Source: Mytilus trossulus
Lineage: Eukaryota; Mollusca; Bivalvia; Mytilida; Mytilidae
Length of the DNA: 64,000 nt
Direction: 5' to 3'
Assembly (NCBI RefSeq): GCF_036588685.1
Contig: NC_086374.1
Span: 28,326,886-28,390,885, forward strand
In this document: one piece after another, positions 22,557 to 34,979 of the stretch
Layout of the letters: every line of letters starts with the position of its first letter
How positions within the stretch are numbered: position 1 is the first letter of the stretch
Notes under the pieces: generated by a model
Databases searched by the model: none
The model's input: the letters and a program-made list of their open reading frames with translations, nothing else
What the model was told of the DNA's origin: nothing
Position numbers and translations under genes: made by a program

Positions 22557-25500
22557 GAAAATTGCCAGTCTTCAAAGTCGAATTTAGAAATTGCAAGTTG
22601 GAACTGTAAAGGGTGGTATCTATCAGAAAATACGAAGAATAGTAGAATTTTAAGGGAACAAATTCTTAGCTCATTAAACTTTGACATAATTGGAATATGT
22701 GAAACTCACCTGCAATCAAATCAATCTATCGATATATTTGGATACGAATGGTTTGGGAACAATAGGAAAAATATACTTGTAAATTCTTGGCGAGGTTCTG
22801 GTGGTGTGGGATTTTTAGTATCGAAAAGTATCCTTGAGAACTTCACGTGTAGCGTTTTGAATGATAATTATGAAGACATTCTATGGATATCTCTTAAGTG
22901 TAAAAATGACATAAATTTCGTTATTCACCTATGTGTGTGTTATTTGCAACCGGAACGCTCTAGTAGAGGCAATATTGCACAGGAGTATTATGATGTTCTG
23001 TTGTCGCAAATATATTTATACAGTGGTTGTTCTAATTTATTTGTATGTGGCGATTTTAATGGGAGAATTGGAAATTTACAAGATTTTGATGATAAAATTG
23101 ATTTCATTCCTGAAGAGTCAAGTATTGACGACGTCCGAAACGCATTTGGAAATTATTTTTTGGATTTTATCAAAGATGCAAAACTATGTGTATTAAACGG
23201 AAGATCAGAAAAGGACTCCGACAACTATACGTATGTTTCTAAGACGGGAAAGTCAGTGGTTGATTATATTGCGGTTCCATATGCTGACTTGAACAAGTAT
23301 TCAAAGTTTAAAGTTCAATTAATTTCAGACATTCTTTTACTATTTGACATAACTCCGGTCGCAAAAGCAACTATTCCAGATCACTCTATTCTTTCATGTA
23401 GTCTTTCAATTAGTGATTATACAAGCAATTACAGTGAAAACGGTAATGACAGTAATGTATGTTCCAAAAGACGCAAGTATAATGTATGTAATGTTCCGAA
23501 CGATATTTTCGCAAATCAACGATGCACGAGAGCTATTCTAAGTGTTATCGAACAAATGGAAAATTGTCTAAATGTTAAAAACGAAATCGATAAATTATAC
23601 GGAAACTTTGTAACTGTACTTCATAGTGAAATGGATAATCATTTACCCTTTAAAGATGTCGGAGGAAATGTTACAAAAAAACGGAGAAAACAAATTCAAA
23701 AACCATATTGGAATACTGAGTTAAGAGAACTACTTACTGAGGTTAACCGATCCGAAAAGGATTATCTAAAATATAAAGGGTGTAAACGGACACAGGATTT
23801 TCTCAGGAGCAATTTTATCGAAAAAAGAAAACAATTTGACAAACGATTACGGCAGTGTGAACGCACTCATCAGGCATCGATCCGTGACAAAATTAAGAAT
23901 TTAAATGATTCAAATCCGAAGGAATTTTGGAGAGAAATCGATAAGCTAGGGCCGCAAAAACATAGACCAGATATTGACAGTGTCCGTATGGAGGATGGAA
24001 GCTTCTCTACAGACCAGGAAACAATCCTCAAAAGATGGAAAAGCGAATATTCCAAACTATTTAAATTAGACAATACACTGGTAAACGATACATTCATTGA
24101 CAATTTAAGCGAACTAACTGAACAATTGGAGCGCGAATTCAATAGCGTAACCGATGAAGATGATGAGATTTTAGCGGCCGCACTTTTTAATGAAAATATT
24201 TCAATTGAAGAAACTGAAGAAGCAATGAGACTTGTGAAACTAGGTAAAGCAGTAGGTGTTGACTATTTACCAAACGAAATTCTGTGTAACAAAATTTTGA
24301 CTGTCCCGTTACAAAAGTTATTTGATATGTGCTTTACTCATGGTATAGTTCCTTCACTTTGGTGCCAAAGTATTATTCATCCTATATTAAAAGACGGAAA
24401 AGACTATCGTGATCCACTTGGATATCGTGGTATAAGCTTAATGTCAACTGTTGCCAAAATGTTTAGCTCTATTCTTAATCGTAGACTTACCTCTTATTTT
24501 GAGCGGAATAACACTCTCTGTAACGAACAGAATGGATTCAGAAAAATGAGATCCTGTTTAGACCACATTTATACACTGTGTACCATTTTAAGAAAGCTAA
24601 TGAAACTTGATACACACATATGTTTTATAGACTTTAGCAAGGCTTTCGATTCTGTTAACCATACATACCTCTGGCATAAACTTGTTAAAGCGGGCGTTTA
24701 TGGAAATATGTTGAGAACGATCCAAAGCATGTATACAAACCTTCAAAGCTGTGTTAGACTTAACGGTACTCTTACAGATTGGTTTTCGGTCGAATCTGGT
24801 GTTCGGCAAGGAGATAATTTAGCTCCCACATTGTTCGCACTCTTCATCAACGACTTAACTACAGACATTAATGCTTTGAATTGTGGAATCCGTCTAGAGA
24901 CTAACTTTGAAATCAGTACATTACTATATGCTGACGATATTGTGCTTATGTCGGATACAGAAAATGGACTGCAAAAACAATTAACAGCACTGGATAACTG
25001 GTCTGTGAAATGGAGCTTGAAAGTGAACTGTGATAAAACGAAAGTTATGCACATTAGACAAAAGTCATCTCCGTGCTCAGACAGAGTATTTAAGATGGGG
25101 AACACAACTATCGAATACACACCAAGATATCGATACCTTGGACTTACAATATCTGAAACTCTAGAATACAACGAGTGCGTGAACGAACTCATCACAGCTA
25201 GTAGTAGAGCACTTGGTGCCTTATCATCAAAATATTTTCTGGTGGATGGTTTTGATTACGAAACATACACAAAATTATTTACAAGTACAGTTGTTCCAAT
25301 CATGGACTATGCATCAGGGGTCTGGGGTTACAAGCCTTACGATAATATTGAAAGACTCCAATACAGAGCAATCAGGACATTTATGGGAGTTGGAAAATGT
25401 AGTCCGATTCCGGCTATTTGTGGTGATATGGGTTGGACCCCTGCATATATCCGTCGCCAGTGTAACATGATAAGACTTTGGCATAGAATAACAAGTATGC

Positions 25501-26150
25501 ACGTAGGTCGAATTCCAAATCGTATTTTCCAATGGGATTCAACTTTATCAGAAAAATATAAGAAAACATGGTACAACGATCTAAAATCAGTGATGGAAAA
25601 ATGTGAACTTTTGGAACTATTTAACAATAACTACACAAATGGACTAAATGTAAAATTTATTGCCAACTACTCAGAACTTTTGCTCCGTCAAAAACATCAC
25701 GATAAATGGAAACTGGATATTGTGAACATGCCAAAATTACGAACTTTTAGATGTCTTGAAACAAACTTTGAAAAACAGCAATACATTACCACTAATATGA
25801 CACGACAACAGAGATCGACTTTAGCCAGAATGCGTTGTGGGACTTTTCCGTTGGAATTAGAACTTGGGCGTTATCGTGGTATCCCGTCAAATAGACGTTT
25901 TTGTAAAGTTTGCAATGACAATGTATCCGTTGAGGACGAAAAACATTTTTTAGTTAAATGTCCTTTATATTTGTGTGAAAGAAACAATGCTTTCGCTGAC
26001 TTTCAGCAACGTAACAACATAGACTTTTCCGTTCTTTCTGATGACGAAATACTCATTAAATTGCTAACTACAGACTGTAAACTAGTGTCAAACTATATAT
26101 TCAAAATTTCAAAAATCAGAACTCAGTTACTTTCTCATTGGGATATTTAA
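22557..26150 (+). CDS. LINE ORF2: endonuclease-reverse transcriptase
   Basis: The open frame runs 1,197 codons from just after the ORF1 stop. The endonuclease signature 'LEIASWNCKGW' begins only ~11 codons after the stop, well before any ATG, so the true start must be near 22,557 or translation must read through. Endonuclease motifs: 'GICETHL', 'CGDFNGRIG', 'PDHSIL'. Reverse transcriptase: 'GYRGISLMS', 'DFSKAFDSVNH', 'GVRQGDNLAP', catalytic 'YADDIVLMS'. The C-terminus has a 'CKVCND...HFLVKCPLY' Cys-His motif. No RNase H domain is seen. The product nicks the target and primes reverse transcription at the nick. Confidence 0.9.
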   Translation, partial: ENCQSSKSNLEIASWNCKGWYLSENTKNSRILREQILSSLNFDIIGICETHLQSNQSIDIFGYEWFGNNRKNILVNSWRGSGGVGFLVSKSILENFTCSVLNDNYEDILWISLKCKNDINFVIHLCVCYLQPERSSRGNIAQEYYDVLLSQIYLYSGCSNLFVCGDFNGRIGNLQDFDDKIDFIPEESSIDDVRNAFGNYFLDFIKDAKLCVLNGRSEKDSDNYTYVSKTGKSVVDYIAVPYADLNKYSKFKVQLISDILLLFDITPVAKATIPDHSILSCSLSISDYTSNYSENGNDSNVCSKRRKYNVCNVPNDIFANQRCTRAILSVIEQMENCLNVKNEIDKLYGNFVTVLHSEMDNHLPFKDVGGNVTKKRRKQIQKPYWNTELRELLTEVNRSEKDYLKYKGCKRTQDFLRSNFIEKRKQFDKRLRQCERTHQASIRDKIKNLNDSNPKEFWREIDKLGPQKHRPDIDSVRMEDGSFSTDQETILKRWKSEYSKLFKLDNTLVNDTFIDNLSELTEQLEREFNSVTDEDDEILAAALFNENISIEETEEAMRLVKLGKAVGVDYLPNEILCNKILTVPLQKLFDMCFTHGIVPSLWCQSIIHPILKDGKDYRDPLGYRGISLMSTVAKMFSSILNRRLTSYFERNNTLCNEQNGFRKMRSCLDHIYTLCTILRKLMKLDTHICFIDFSKAFDSVNHTYLWHKLVKAGVYGNMLRTIQSMYTNLQSCVRLNGTLTDWFSVESGVRQGDNLAPTLFALFINDLTTDINALNCGIRLETNFEISTLLYADDIVLMSDTENGLQKQLTALDNWSVKWSLKVNCDKTKVMHIRQKSSPCSDRVFKMGNTTIEYTPRYRYLGLTISETLEYNECVNELITASSRALGALSSKYFLVDGFDYETYTKLFTSTVVPIMDYASGVWGYKPYDNIERLQYRAIRTFMGVGKCSPIPAICGDMGWTPAYIRRQCNMIRLWHRITSMHVGRIPNRIFQWDSTLSEKYKKTWYNDLKSVMEKCELLELFNNNYTNGLNVKFIANYSELLLRQKHHDKWKLDIVNMPKLRTFRCLETNFEKQQYITTNMTRQQRSTLARMRCGTFPLELELGRYRGIPSNRRFCKVCNDNVSVEDEKHFLVKCPLYLCERNNAFADFQQRNNIDFSVLSDDEILIKLLTTDCKLVSNYIFKISKIRTQLLSHWDI

Positions 26151-26360
26151 ATAATCTTGTTTTAAAATGTTCTTGAAGTATTAATTTCATATCTTCTATA
26201 TTAGCGCAAATTATAGATATTAATTGACAGTGCTTCGTAAGCCTTTGAAGGCTGGCTGATTGACGTTGTATTAATGTATGTAAAATAATTGTTATATCAG
26301 GTTGCACTATAAATAAAATTATATATATATTATCTTTCCGGGCTTCTATGTAAATAAACT

Positions 26361-26500
26361 CATCATAAATACCAGGACTAAATATAGTATATACGCCAGA
26401 CGCGCATTTCGTCTACAAAAGACTCATCAGTGACGCTCGAATCCAAAAATGTTAAAAGGCCAAATAAAGTACGAAGTTGAAGAGCATTGAGGACCAACAT
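26361..26500 (-). repeat. Dispersed 'TTCGAGCGTCACTGATGAG' repeat
   Basis: Read on the minus strand it gives 'TTCGAGCGTCACTGATGAGT', 'TTTGTAGACGAAATGCGCGT' and 'AGTCCTGGTATTTATGATGA'. Other copies: 28,540-28,680, 37,955-38,085, 54,460-54,545, and decayed ones at 58,150-58,930. A hallmark dispersed repeat of mussels in my memory. Confidence 0.75.
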
Positions 26501-28230
26501 TCTTAAAAGTTTTGCCAAATACAGCTAAGGTAATGCACACCACATGATATAAAAAGATGTGATCATATTCATGTAGTTTCATGTTTTTTTAATATTCAGA
26601 TATAAAACCTGATCTACGCTTCCACATTGACATATTCGTCTTTGTTTAGTTAAGCAGAGTTTTATGGAATTATTATACAAATGGGTCAAGATTTCTAATG
26701 CGCTTCAAAACGAGGAACTCAAAAGGTGTATGAAAATAAAACATCTCTGTATAGTGATATTTGACACATTTCTATGACAAACAAGTGACTGAGGTTACTT
26801 AGTTGTGTTGATTTAGAAAGAAGGTGAACATAGAATAAATGTGTAAAACTTTGGAGCTATTAAATGTGTTCAAAGAACTTATGGCGTTTGAAAGGGAATT
26901 TTATTACGAGGAGCCGCATTACGAAAAGATTTTCGGGGTTTGCTAATTTACGGATAAAGTTATCTCAATTCGTACCCCTAGAATTTAATAACATATGCGA
27001 AAATGTATCAGCATCGAAACGAGCCATCACACATATCTAAGTTAACGGTGACTTAACAACAGCAGAAAACGTTACTTTTATCGCCTATGGAGAAACAATT
27101 GTGAACATTGACCCAAATGTCCACAGTTTGTTTGTTTATCTGACGACTAAAACTTCATGTTTACCTTCATCTTGCATTGTACTATAAGTATTAGTTATAT
27201 AAATAATTTATTTCTGAACAAAAATGTTTTTCATTATCTATCTTTTTATGTCCAGAAAATATGAAATTAATAAGATACTCTCGCTTTGAAAACCTGGTAA
27301 CTTTATTTCAAACCTTTTTATAAAAAAAACCCCATAATATTATATCTACCAAAATAATGTTCTATACATAAACGCCTAAAGTATAAAAATTGTGAAATGC
27401 TTGTCCCCTCCTCATGCTGTTATTCATTTAGTGCTTTGCACGTTGAAGACTAGTTTTAAAATTTATCCTTATCTGGCTTCGTCCTATTTTCTCCTTTTGT
27501 ACTTATGTGGGCAAGTATCGTACATTCCCCAGAAAAAAACCATAAACATGCAGCAATCACAGCGGAAAATATTTCTACATTAGCATACAACCTCAAAATA
27601 TGAACCTTTACGTGATGTCGCAGACGACGAATCAAGGATCGCTATGTCTGGCTTTAGCGACATAAATGTCACAGGCTCGACAAAAATGATTTTTAATATT
27701 TTTTGAGAATATTTGTAAAAAGGTACAGTTCGGGACGTTTGGAAATATTTATTTTAATTTTTCCGAATGTACCTGATGATCTTAGCTCAATACAGTCTGA
27801 ACTAGATTGTTTTATACGTCAATTTCTTTATCACCTTTTATAGAATTGTATTAAGCTAACTTTTGAAAATATTTTTTTGTTTTCATTTTCACTAAAGTAT
27901 ATCGATAGACAGATTTCGTATTTACAATTAACATTTACAGACTATCTGAGATAAAACTTTTTTTAAACCTTCATGGATTGTTATGAAACTTGAAAAAAAT
28001 TTATCTCCAAGACCATGAAACAACAATCCAATTTGACTGTACTGACAAAATTATGTGACGCATAACATTTTCTGACCTCAGGCACGCGAAGCAATGTATT
28101 TTCTTTTAGAACTGTAACACGATGATGACTGCAGTACCCGTATTTTGACTATTTAATTTATTATATGTTTGTTTAGTACACGCATCATTGTAAATATAAC
28201 GGAATTTGATGAGAATGCCGTACAAAGTAA
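26500..28230. other. Intergenic, no gene seen
   Basis: No exon-like frames with splice borders found on either strand. AT-rich throughout. Confidence 0.4.
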
Positions 28231-28440
28231 ATGGTTCAGTTAGCTACGAAACCAGGTTTTATCCACCATTGAACATGCCTGTACCAAGTCAGGAATATGA
28301 CAGTTCTTGTCTATTCGTTTTTTATGTGTTTTGTCACCGGATTTTGACATGTGATTAGGGACTTTCCGATTTGATTTGTCTCTGAGTTCAGTATTTTTGT
28401 GAGTTTACTTTTTTTCATAGATGTCGAAGGCAAATATATT
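28230..28440 (+). repeat. Dispersed repeat ('TAGGGACTTTCCGATTTGAT' family)
   Basis: Similar wording ('TATGGACTTTCCGTTTTGAA') occurs at about 18,354. 'TACCAAGTCAGGAATATGAC' recurs in variant form near 53,090. Recognised as a common mussel repeat. Confidence 0.55.
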
Positions 28441-28539
28441 TGAAAATTAAAAAAACACATACTAAGGCTTTTCTACCTCAGGTATAGATTAACTTAGCTG
28501 TATTTTGAAAAACTTTTAGGAATTTTGTTCCTCACTGCG

Positions 28540-28680
28540 CTTTAACTTCGTACTTTATTTGGCCTTTTTAACTTTTTTTGATTCGAGCGTCACTGATGAG
28601 ACTTTTGTAGACGAAACGCGCGTCTGGGGTATATACTAAATTTAGTCCTGGTATCTATGATGAGTTTTTTCAAACATTGA
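28540..28680 (+). repeat. Dispersed 'GTCACTGATGAG' repeat, + copy
   Basis: Contains 'GATTCGAGCGTCACTGATGA' and 'TTTTGTAGACGAAACGCGCG', the plus-strand form of the repeat at 26,361-26,500. Confidence 0.75.
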
Positions 28681-28739
28681 AGAGCTTTTAAAACAAACTA
28701 GAGGCTCTCACCTGATACTATATAAAAAAAGATCAAATA

Positions 28740-30225
28740 TGACTACAAAGTAACACAACTTGGTCAGCACTTCATGTTCCATGTTATGTTTGATTTCATT
28801 CCATTCAGTGGTTCTCTTTAAGAAGAAATTTGAATGTATTTCCCATAGGGTCCTTTGTTAAAGTAAGTCCCCCACTGGCGGTCATCTTGGATGTTTGATC
28901 GGCGACAAAGTAACAACACTTGGTCAGCATCTCATTAGGAGCATTCATGCTATGTTTTGTTTCATTCCATTCAGTGGTTCACTAAGAGAAGTCATTTGTA
29001 TGTATTTCCCATAGGGTCCAATGTTAAAATGAGTCCCCTGCCGGCGGCCATCTTGGATAATGGATCGGCTACAAAATAACAACACTTTGTTAGCACCCCA
29101 TAAGGAACATTCATGTTATGTTTGGTTTCATTCCATTCAGTGGTTCTCTTAAAGAAGACATTTGTATGTATTTCCCATAGGGTCCTATGTTAAACCAAGT
29201 CCCCCCATAGGGGCCATATTGGATGATGGATCAGCTACAAAGTAACAATACTTGGTCAGCACCTCATTAGTAATATTAATGCCATGTTTGGTTTCATTCC
29301 ATTCAGTGTTTCTCTAAAAGAAGACATTTGTATGCATTTCCTATAGGGTCCTATGTTAAACTATGTCCCCAGCTGGCGTCCATCTTGGATGATGGATTGG
29401 CTACAAAGTAACAACACTTGGTCAGCACCTCATAAGGAATGTGCTTGCCATGTTAAGTTTCATTCCATTCAGTGGTTCTTTAAAAGAAGTAATTTGTATG
29501 CATTTCCCATTAGGACCTCTGTTAAACCAAGTCCTCCGCTTGCGGCCATATTGGATGATGGATCGGCTACAAAGTAACAACATTTGGTCAGCATTTCAAA
29601 AGTTACATTCATGCCATGTTTGGTTAAATTCCATTCAAAGGTTCTCTAAAAGGAGTCATTTGTCTGCATTTCCCATAGGGTCCTATGTTAAACTAAGTCC
29701 CTCGATAGCGGCCATATTGGATAAGGGATCAGCTACAACACTTGATCAGCACCTCATAAGGAACATTCATGTCATGTTTGGTTTTATTCTATTCCACAGT
29801 TCTCTAAGAGAAGTTATTTGTATGCATTTCCCATTGGGTCCTATGTTAAACTAAGTCCTCTGATGGCGGCCATCGTTGATGATGGATCAGCTACAAAGTA
29901 ACAACACTTGGCCAGCACGTCATAAGGAACATTCATGCCATGTTTGGTTTCATTCCATTCATTGGTTCTCTACAAGAAGTCATTAGTTTGCATTTCCCGT
30001 AGGGTCCAATGTTAAACTAAGTACCATGCTGGCAGCCATCTTGGATGATGGATCGGCTACATAGTAACAACACTTGGTCAGCACCTCATAAGGATCATTC
30101 TACCATGTTTGGTTTCATTCCATTCAGTGGTTCTCTAGAAGAAGTTCAAAATGTAAAATGTTAACGACGACGAGTGATGAGAAAAGCTCAGTTGGCCCTT
30201 CGGGCCATGTGAGCTAAAAAGGACC
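28740..30225 (+). repeat. Tandem array, ~164-bp unit, about 9 copies
   Basis: Units share 'CTACAAAGTAACAACACTTG', 'GTCAGCACCTCATAAGGAAC', 'TTTCATTCCATTCAGTGGTT', 'GCATTTCCCATAGGGTCCTA' and 'GCGGCCATCTTGGATGATGG'. They start near 28,743, 28,904, 29,067, 29,235, 29,400, 29,567, 29,732, 29,889 and 30,056. The array ends in 'GGCCCTTCGGGCCATGTGAG', a very common bivalve repeat end. Open frames here follow the repeat and are not genes. Confidence 0.85.
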
Positions 30226-30250
30226 AAAAGTACTAATAAAAAAAACTCAC

Positions 30251-30463
30251 TTAACAAAATAACCAAGTGAACAAAAATATCCAGTTTCTTTTTTTTTCTG
30301 GTGTATGAGTCTTCTTTTTGGAGTCGGATTCGGTTTTTTGCTTAGTTTCCCTTGTTCCCCTAGAAACATTATGCAAATTGCCAATGGAAAATAAGAACAT
30401 TAGCATAGACATCGATGGTATGGCTACGAAGTACAGAAGTCCTGGCATTATGCATAAAAACTC
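30251..30463 (-). CDS. Exon 2 of a multi-pass membrane protein
   Basis: Minus strand: the AATTCCAG acceptor is followed in phase 0 by a hydrophobic segment (LCIMPGLLYFVAIPSMSMLM), then a Lys/Thr-rich cytoplasmic-type tail (TKQKTESDSKKKTHTPEKKR) and a short hydrophobic end, stopping at TAA 30251-30253. Phase 0 fits the CAG|GTACAC donor at 37,393. A GTGAGT sits just after the stop, so a spliced 3' UTR is possible. Confidence 0.45.
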   Translation of the reverse strand, partial: EFLCIMPGLLYFVAIPSMSMLMFLFSIGNLHNVSRGTRETKQKTESDSKKKTHTPEKKRNWIFLFTWLFC

Positions 30464-30689
30464 CTGGAATTTAATTTATTTTACGTCAATATAATTAAAG
30501 CAGTCATTTATTTTTATTAAACTATCATAAACAAATGGTTTGTCCACAAGTTAAATGTTATCTATTATCTTTCAAATATTGTTTTCTCTTTTGCTTTTGA
30601 CGGATATATAACGTGAGAATATGAGCGCCCTTTTTGAACAGTACAAACGAAAAAAAACCAGAAAATTGTACCGATTGTAATCCTTCTAG

Positions 30690-30940
30690 ACAAAATCTGC
30701 TCATTCTCTCCGAAAGTTATTGGACAAACCTTACTGTCGGGTAGCTTTCATGACTTCTCCGTACAATTCAAGATCCGCAGGGATCTGTAACTACGGCTGC
30801 GTTTAAAAATTGGTAGGGCATTCCGATCAATGAAGATGGTAATCCGAATTTTCACTTTTCGTGTCCTATCGCTGTCTGATCTCCAACGGGAGCTATTATC
30901 GCCACTGTGTGAACGTCGCTTTATACTTTGACTGAGCAAC
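30690..30940. repeat. Diverged dispersed repeat, copy 1
   Basis: Contains 'CGCTGTCTGATCTCCAACGG', which recurs with changes at about 34,575-34,605. The short minus-strand frame here comes from the repeat. Confidence 0.45.
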
Positions 30941-31299
30941 ACTTGCCTTTGGATGAACTAATGCTGATATAACAAAGACTCCGGCTACAAACAACAGTAA
31001 AATGGAAGTAAGCGAACAAAATCTCTAATTTAAAGCATCTCGTATCACAACAATCATGACAATAACCATCCCTATCAAATATAATCAGACAGAACGGCGG
31101 CATATTGAAGCTAAAGAAATAAGTGTGAAATGTTATTAACAAAATGTATACAATCGTGGATTAATTTAAATTAATTTATCGTTTTAAACATAAAAAAAAA
31201 TAACACACAATCGGTAATAGGGAATAATATCGGATATTATTTTACATATAAGGCCTCTCATTGTATGTATTCTTATTATACAAACGCAACAAGTTGCGG

Positions 31300-32330
31300 G
31301 GGATTAATGTTTTTGACTCGACCGTCCGTCCATCCGTCCGTCCGTCAGTCCTGTTTCTTGTCATCGCAACTACTCCCAAACCACACAACAGAATTTCAAA
31401 AAGGACATATTATGTTGATGTGCATATCGACAGGAAATAAGGATTCAATTTTTTTCTCGGAGTTACGCCGCTTTGAACTTTTTTGCTTCAATGTACTACT
31501 GCAACAGTTTGTCATCGCAACTCTTCTGAAACCACACAACCGAATTTCATGAAACCTTTTTAGATAATAAGGACATACTATCAAGATGTGCATATCGACA
31601 GAAAATAAGGATTCAATTGTTTTCTAGGACTTACGCCCCTTTGAACTTATTTACTTTAATGTACTACTGCAACAGTTTGTCATCGCAACTCTGAAACTAT
31701 CCAACAGAATTTCATAAAACCTTTTTAGATAATAAGGGCATACTATCTAGATGTGCATATCGACAGGAAATAACGATTCAATTTGTTTTCTAGGAGTAAC
31801 GCCCCTTTGAACTTATTTACTTTAATGTACTACTGCAACAGTTTGTCATCGCAACTCTGAAACTACACATCAGAATTTCATGAAACCTTTCAAGATAATA
31901 AGGACATGCTATGTAGATGTGTATATCGACAGGAAATAACGATTCAATTTTTTATCTAGAGGTTGAACCTCTTTGAACTTATTTGCTTTAAGGAACTATT
32001 GTAACAGTTTTTCATCTCAAATCCTCTGAAACCACACGACAGAGTTTCATGGAACTTTATAGATAATAAGGACATACTACGTAGATGTGCATATCGACAG
32101 GAAATTACGATTCAATTTTTGGTCTAGGAGTTACGCCCCTTTGAACTTATTTGCTTCAATGTACTTCTGCAACAGTTTGTCATCTCAATTCCTCTGAAAC
32201 CACACAACAGAATTTCATGAAATTTTGTAGATAATAAGGACATACTATGTAGATGTGCATATTGGCAGGAAATTATTATTTAATATTTTTTCTTATACAA
32301 TTTGTTTTCTTACACTTATTTAATTTCTCC
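31300..32330 (+). repeat. Tandem array, ~165-bp unit, about 6 copies
   Basis: Units share 'GTTTGTCATCGCAACTCTTC', 'ACCACACAACAGAATTTCAT', 'TAGATGTGCATATCGACAGG' and 'TACGCCCCTTTGAACTTATT', beginning near 31,355, 31,509, 31,673, 31,840, 32,005 and 32,174. The array is preceded by 'CCGTCCGTCCATCCGTCCGT' and followed by 'TTGGGACGTGGGGTATGTGA', the usual borders of this bivalve repeat as I remember them. Confidence 0.85.
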
Positions 32331-32339
32331 AATGACAAT

Positions 32340-34080
32340 GTTGGGACGTGGGGTATGTGAGCGCGCTCACTAATGTTCTTTAATTAATATGAACTGTTTA
32401 TACTTTTTGTGAGGCTTTTTTGTAAGTTAATGTAAGCTAGGGTCACAAATTCACAGGTCCATTCCAGATTAAAATAATAGTCTGATCAAGATCCTGTGAA
32501 TCGTGGATGGGAAATCAAACTTTAATTAAAATTTGTAAAAAGAATAATTTTAATCAGAACATCAATCGGATATTGTTCAAGAAGCGTCGATATTCAACCG
32601 TTTCCATGCGAATTAATCCCGATAATTCCTTTCTTAATCTGCTTTTAATCCGATGTGTATATTTCTCCTGGTAAAATTCGACCGAGTCAGTCACGAATGC
32701 GTCTCGATTCTACCGAATGTAATCCGACCGAGATCAGACAGTGAGCAGACAGTGAACCGACGCTGACGAAAGTTATCTGTTCGAAAACAGTCGACATACT
32801 CGGGATGATCAGGTACTGTCGGAAAGTAATCCTATCACTGTCCGCTTTATCGCAGTGACGCAACGTTAGATATTGCTACTACCCCGAAAAATAGCGTTAA
32901 GTAAATATTTGACGGGAATTTTTTTATAGAAACGCTGAAATAAATATTTAAAATCATACACGAAAATAAAGATTGATTCTTAAATTTTCACATTATGATA
33001 CAGAAAGAATAAAAATATTATATTCATAGGCTTAGGAAGTCACAGATTATCCGAAAAACGTTTACTTTAGCGTTGTCCCATGTAACAAACTCGAAACATA
33101 AAACTCGAACAATTCGTGAAATGTTCACGCAACTCTTCAAAATGTTGCATGAACATTATATGACGTGATTTATTTCAGTATAGTTAACATGGCTGTCTCC
33201 ATTTAAAATTTGCATACATATTTTCCTAAAAAATATGATGTACGGAAATGTCCCATCGAAAATTTAATTAGGAAACTTGAAACATCTCAGTTCAAAAATA
33301 AAATTTTGACAGATAATTCATTAAATTGTAAGCACGATCGTTTTGTACTAAGTGTTAGCTCCCAACATTCGAATTGAAAAATAAATTGAGCTACATATTC
33401 AATTCAAAACAATAGATTTGCAATGTCTTGCGGAAATGTCCGAGTTAAACTTTCATGCCTTCAAAAAACTTTTACGGCCAAAAAAAACAGAGATTTGATT
33501 TCGTGAAGATTATTTTTCGGCTTTGATAACTATACCAATAAAAAGTACTTTTAAAGTTGAAGTTGGTTCACCAAATAGCATTAAGATTACAGGGTTATCT
33601 ATAGAAAATACGGATTAATGAAAATGTCTTGCAAGTTTGTCAGCTATCATAATTTGACGTCGCCTCAAGCGTGATATGCTAGGGACGGCATGCACTGAAT
33701 TCGCGTGTTCCTTCCTAAAATATAAATGTCCTGCTTTCAACAAAACGATATGATGCACACATTACAAAAATACACATCTATAAGACGATCAAAAAGTAAG
33801 AAAACTTCAGTATCATAAGTATAAGCTATTGTATGTCACTGCTTGAATAAAATGATACTCGGGTTGAAGATATAATGCAGCAATATTCCTCCAAAAACAC
33901 ATAATTACTAGCAGTAAAATTGAATATCCTATGTTATTTATAAGATCATATTGGACTAATGGATTCTCACGGTATTCATACTTGTGTATTATACTTTGCA
34001 TTTACCCAAAAAGGAAAGCAGGAAGAATTAGATAAATCGCGTTTCCAATTTAACGTCATTTTTCTGTTACACTAAATAGT
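32340..34080. other. Intergenic, no gene seen
   Basis: AT-rich. No exon-like frame. Possibly part of a degraded element with the segment at 34,080-34,640. Confidence 0.4.
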
Positions 34081-34640
34081 AGCAATATCTGACGCTGCGT
34101 CAGTGCAAACGGCTTTGTCTGGTCTCAGTCGTATTGTATTATGTAATTGTCGGGACTTTGACGTCTGTATCATTGACGAATTTCGTATTAATAACGGGAC
34201 TGTTCCGGAACGGTTTCGACAAAAACGATTCGTAATGGACAAGATCTGGATGCAATCTGGACTCAATCGGCAGAAAACAGCAATGAAAAGTTTCTCTAGA
34301 TTATTCCCGTTCTACAGGACAATGTCAAAAATACACAGCACATTGTAAGAAATTTGATTCGATACAGCAGAATCTGTCACGACAAAGGCACGATTGTAAT
34401 TTGATTTCCCGAATGTTACGGGACGAACCTAACTGTCAAGGTGCTTCGCCGAACTATTCGGACCCTTCCCAACCCGTAGGAATTTGTTACAAACTTAAAC
34501 GACTGCGTTCAGACAATGATAGGACATTCCAGATAATTGAGGATGTAATCCGACTTTTTACTTTTTCATGTCGTATCGCTGTCTGATCTCAAACGGGAGC
34601 AATAATCGGTAATTTGTGAACCCCGCATTATGGATATATA
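34080..34640 (+). repeat. Diverged dispersed repeat, copy 2
   Basis: 'CGCTGTCTGATCTCAAACGG' near the end matches 30,870-30,890. Short open frames (34,103-34,348 and 34,401-34,586) show no conserved motif and I do not call them genes. Confidence 0.4.
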
Positions 34641-34979
34641 TATTGTCTACATAACACCTTTGTTAAGCGCTTAGTATGACTAGAAAATTTTAAGCCATTT
34701 TAAATGATATGTTATAGTGTGTCTTTCAATGTTGGGAAACAATTAGCAAAACGCACAGTAAAACTCAGTTTAAATGAAGTCGAAGTCCGATGTCAGAATA
34801 GGTAACAAAAGAAAATAAGCAAACTGGCAATGATACTTAAATTAACAAAGGACTACTCGCAGTTTACTGACATGCCAGCTCCAGAACTCATTTAAACTGA
34901 TTGAAAGATTATGTCTCATCATATCAAAATAAAATACAATCCCTCCAGTAAGGGGATTAGTATAATACCATTATAAAAT

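Larger units (their letters stand above)
21768..26317 (+). mobile_element. Non-LTR retrotransposon (LINE), nearly complete
   Basis: Contains ORF1 (coiled coil plus RRM-like), ORF2 (apurinic-type endonuclease, reverse transcriptase, Cys-His knuckle) and about 165 bases of 3' UTR ending in an AT-rich (TA)n stretch near 26,317. The 5' UTR boundary is not determined. Both ORFs are uninterrupted except for one TAG between them, so the copy is young. Confidence 0.85.

Noticed and set aside
24743-25195. 150-codon minus-strand frame
   Set aside because: It is antisense to the reverse-transcriptase domain of the LINE, so a shadow.
28740-32330. CRISPR array
   Set aside because: The repeats are 160+ bp direct tandem units without unique spacers and the DNA is animal, so they are tandem repeats.
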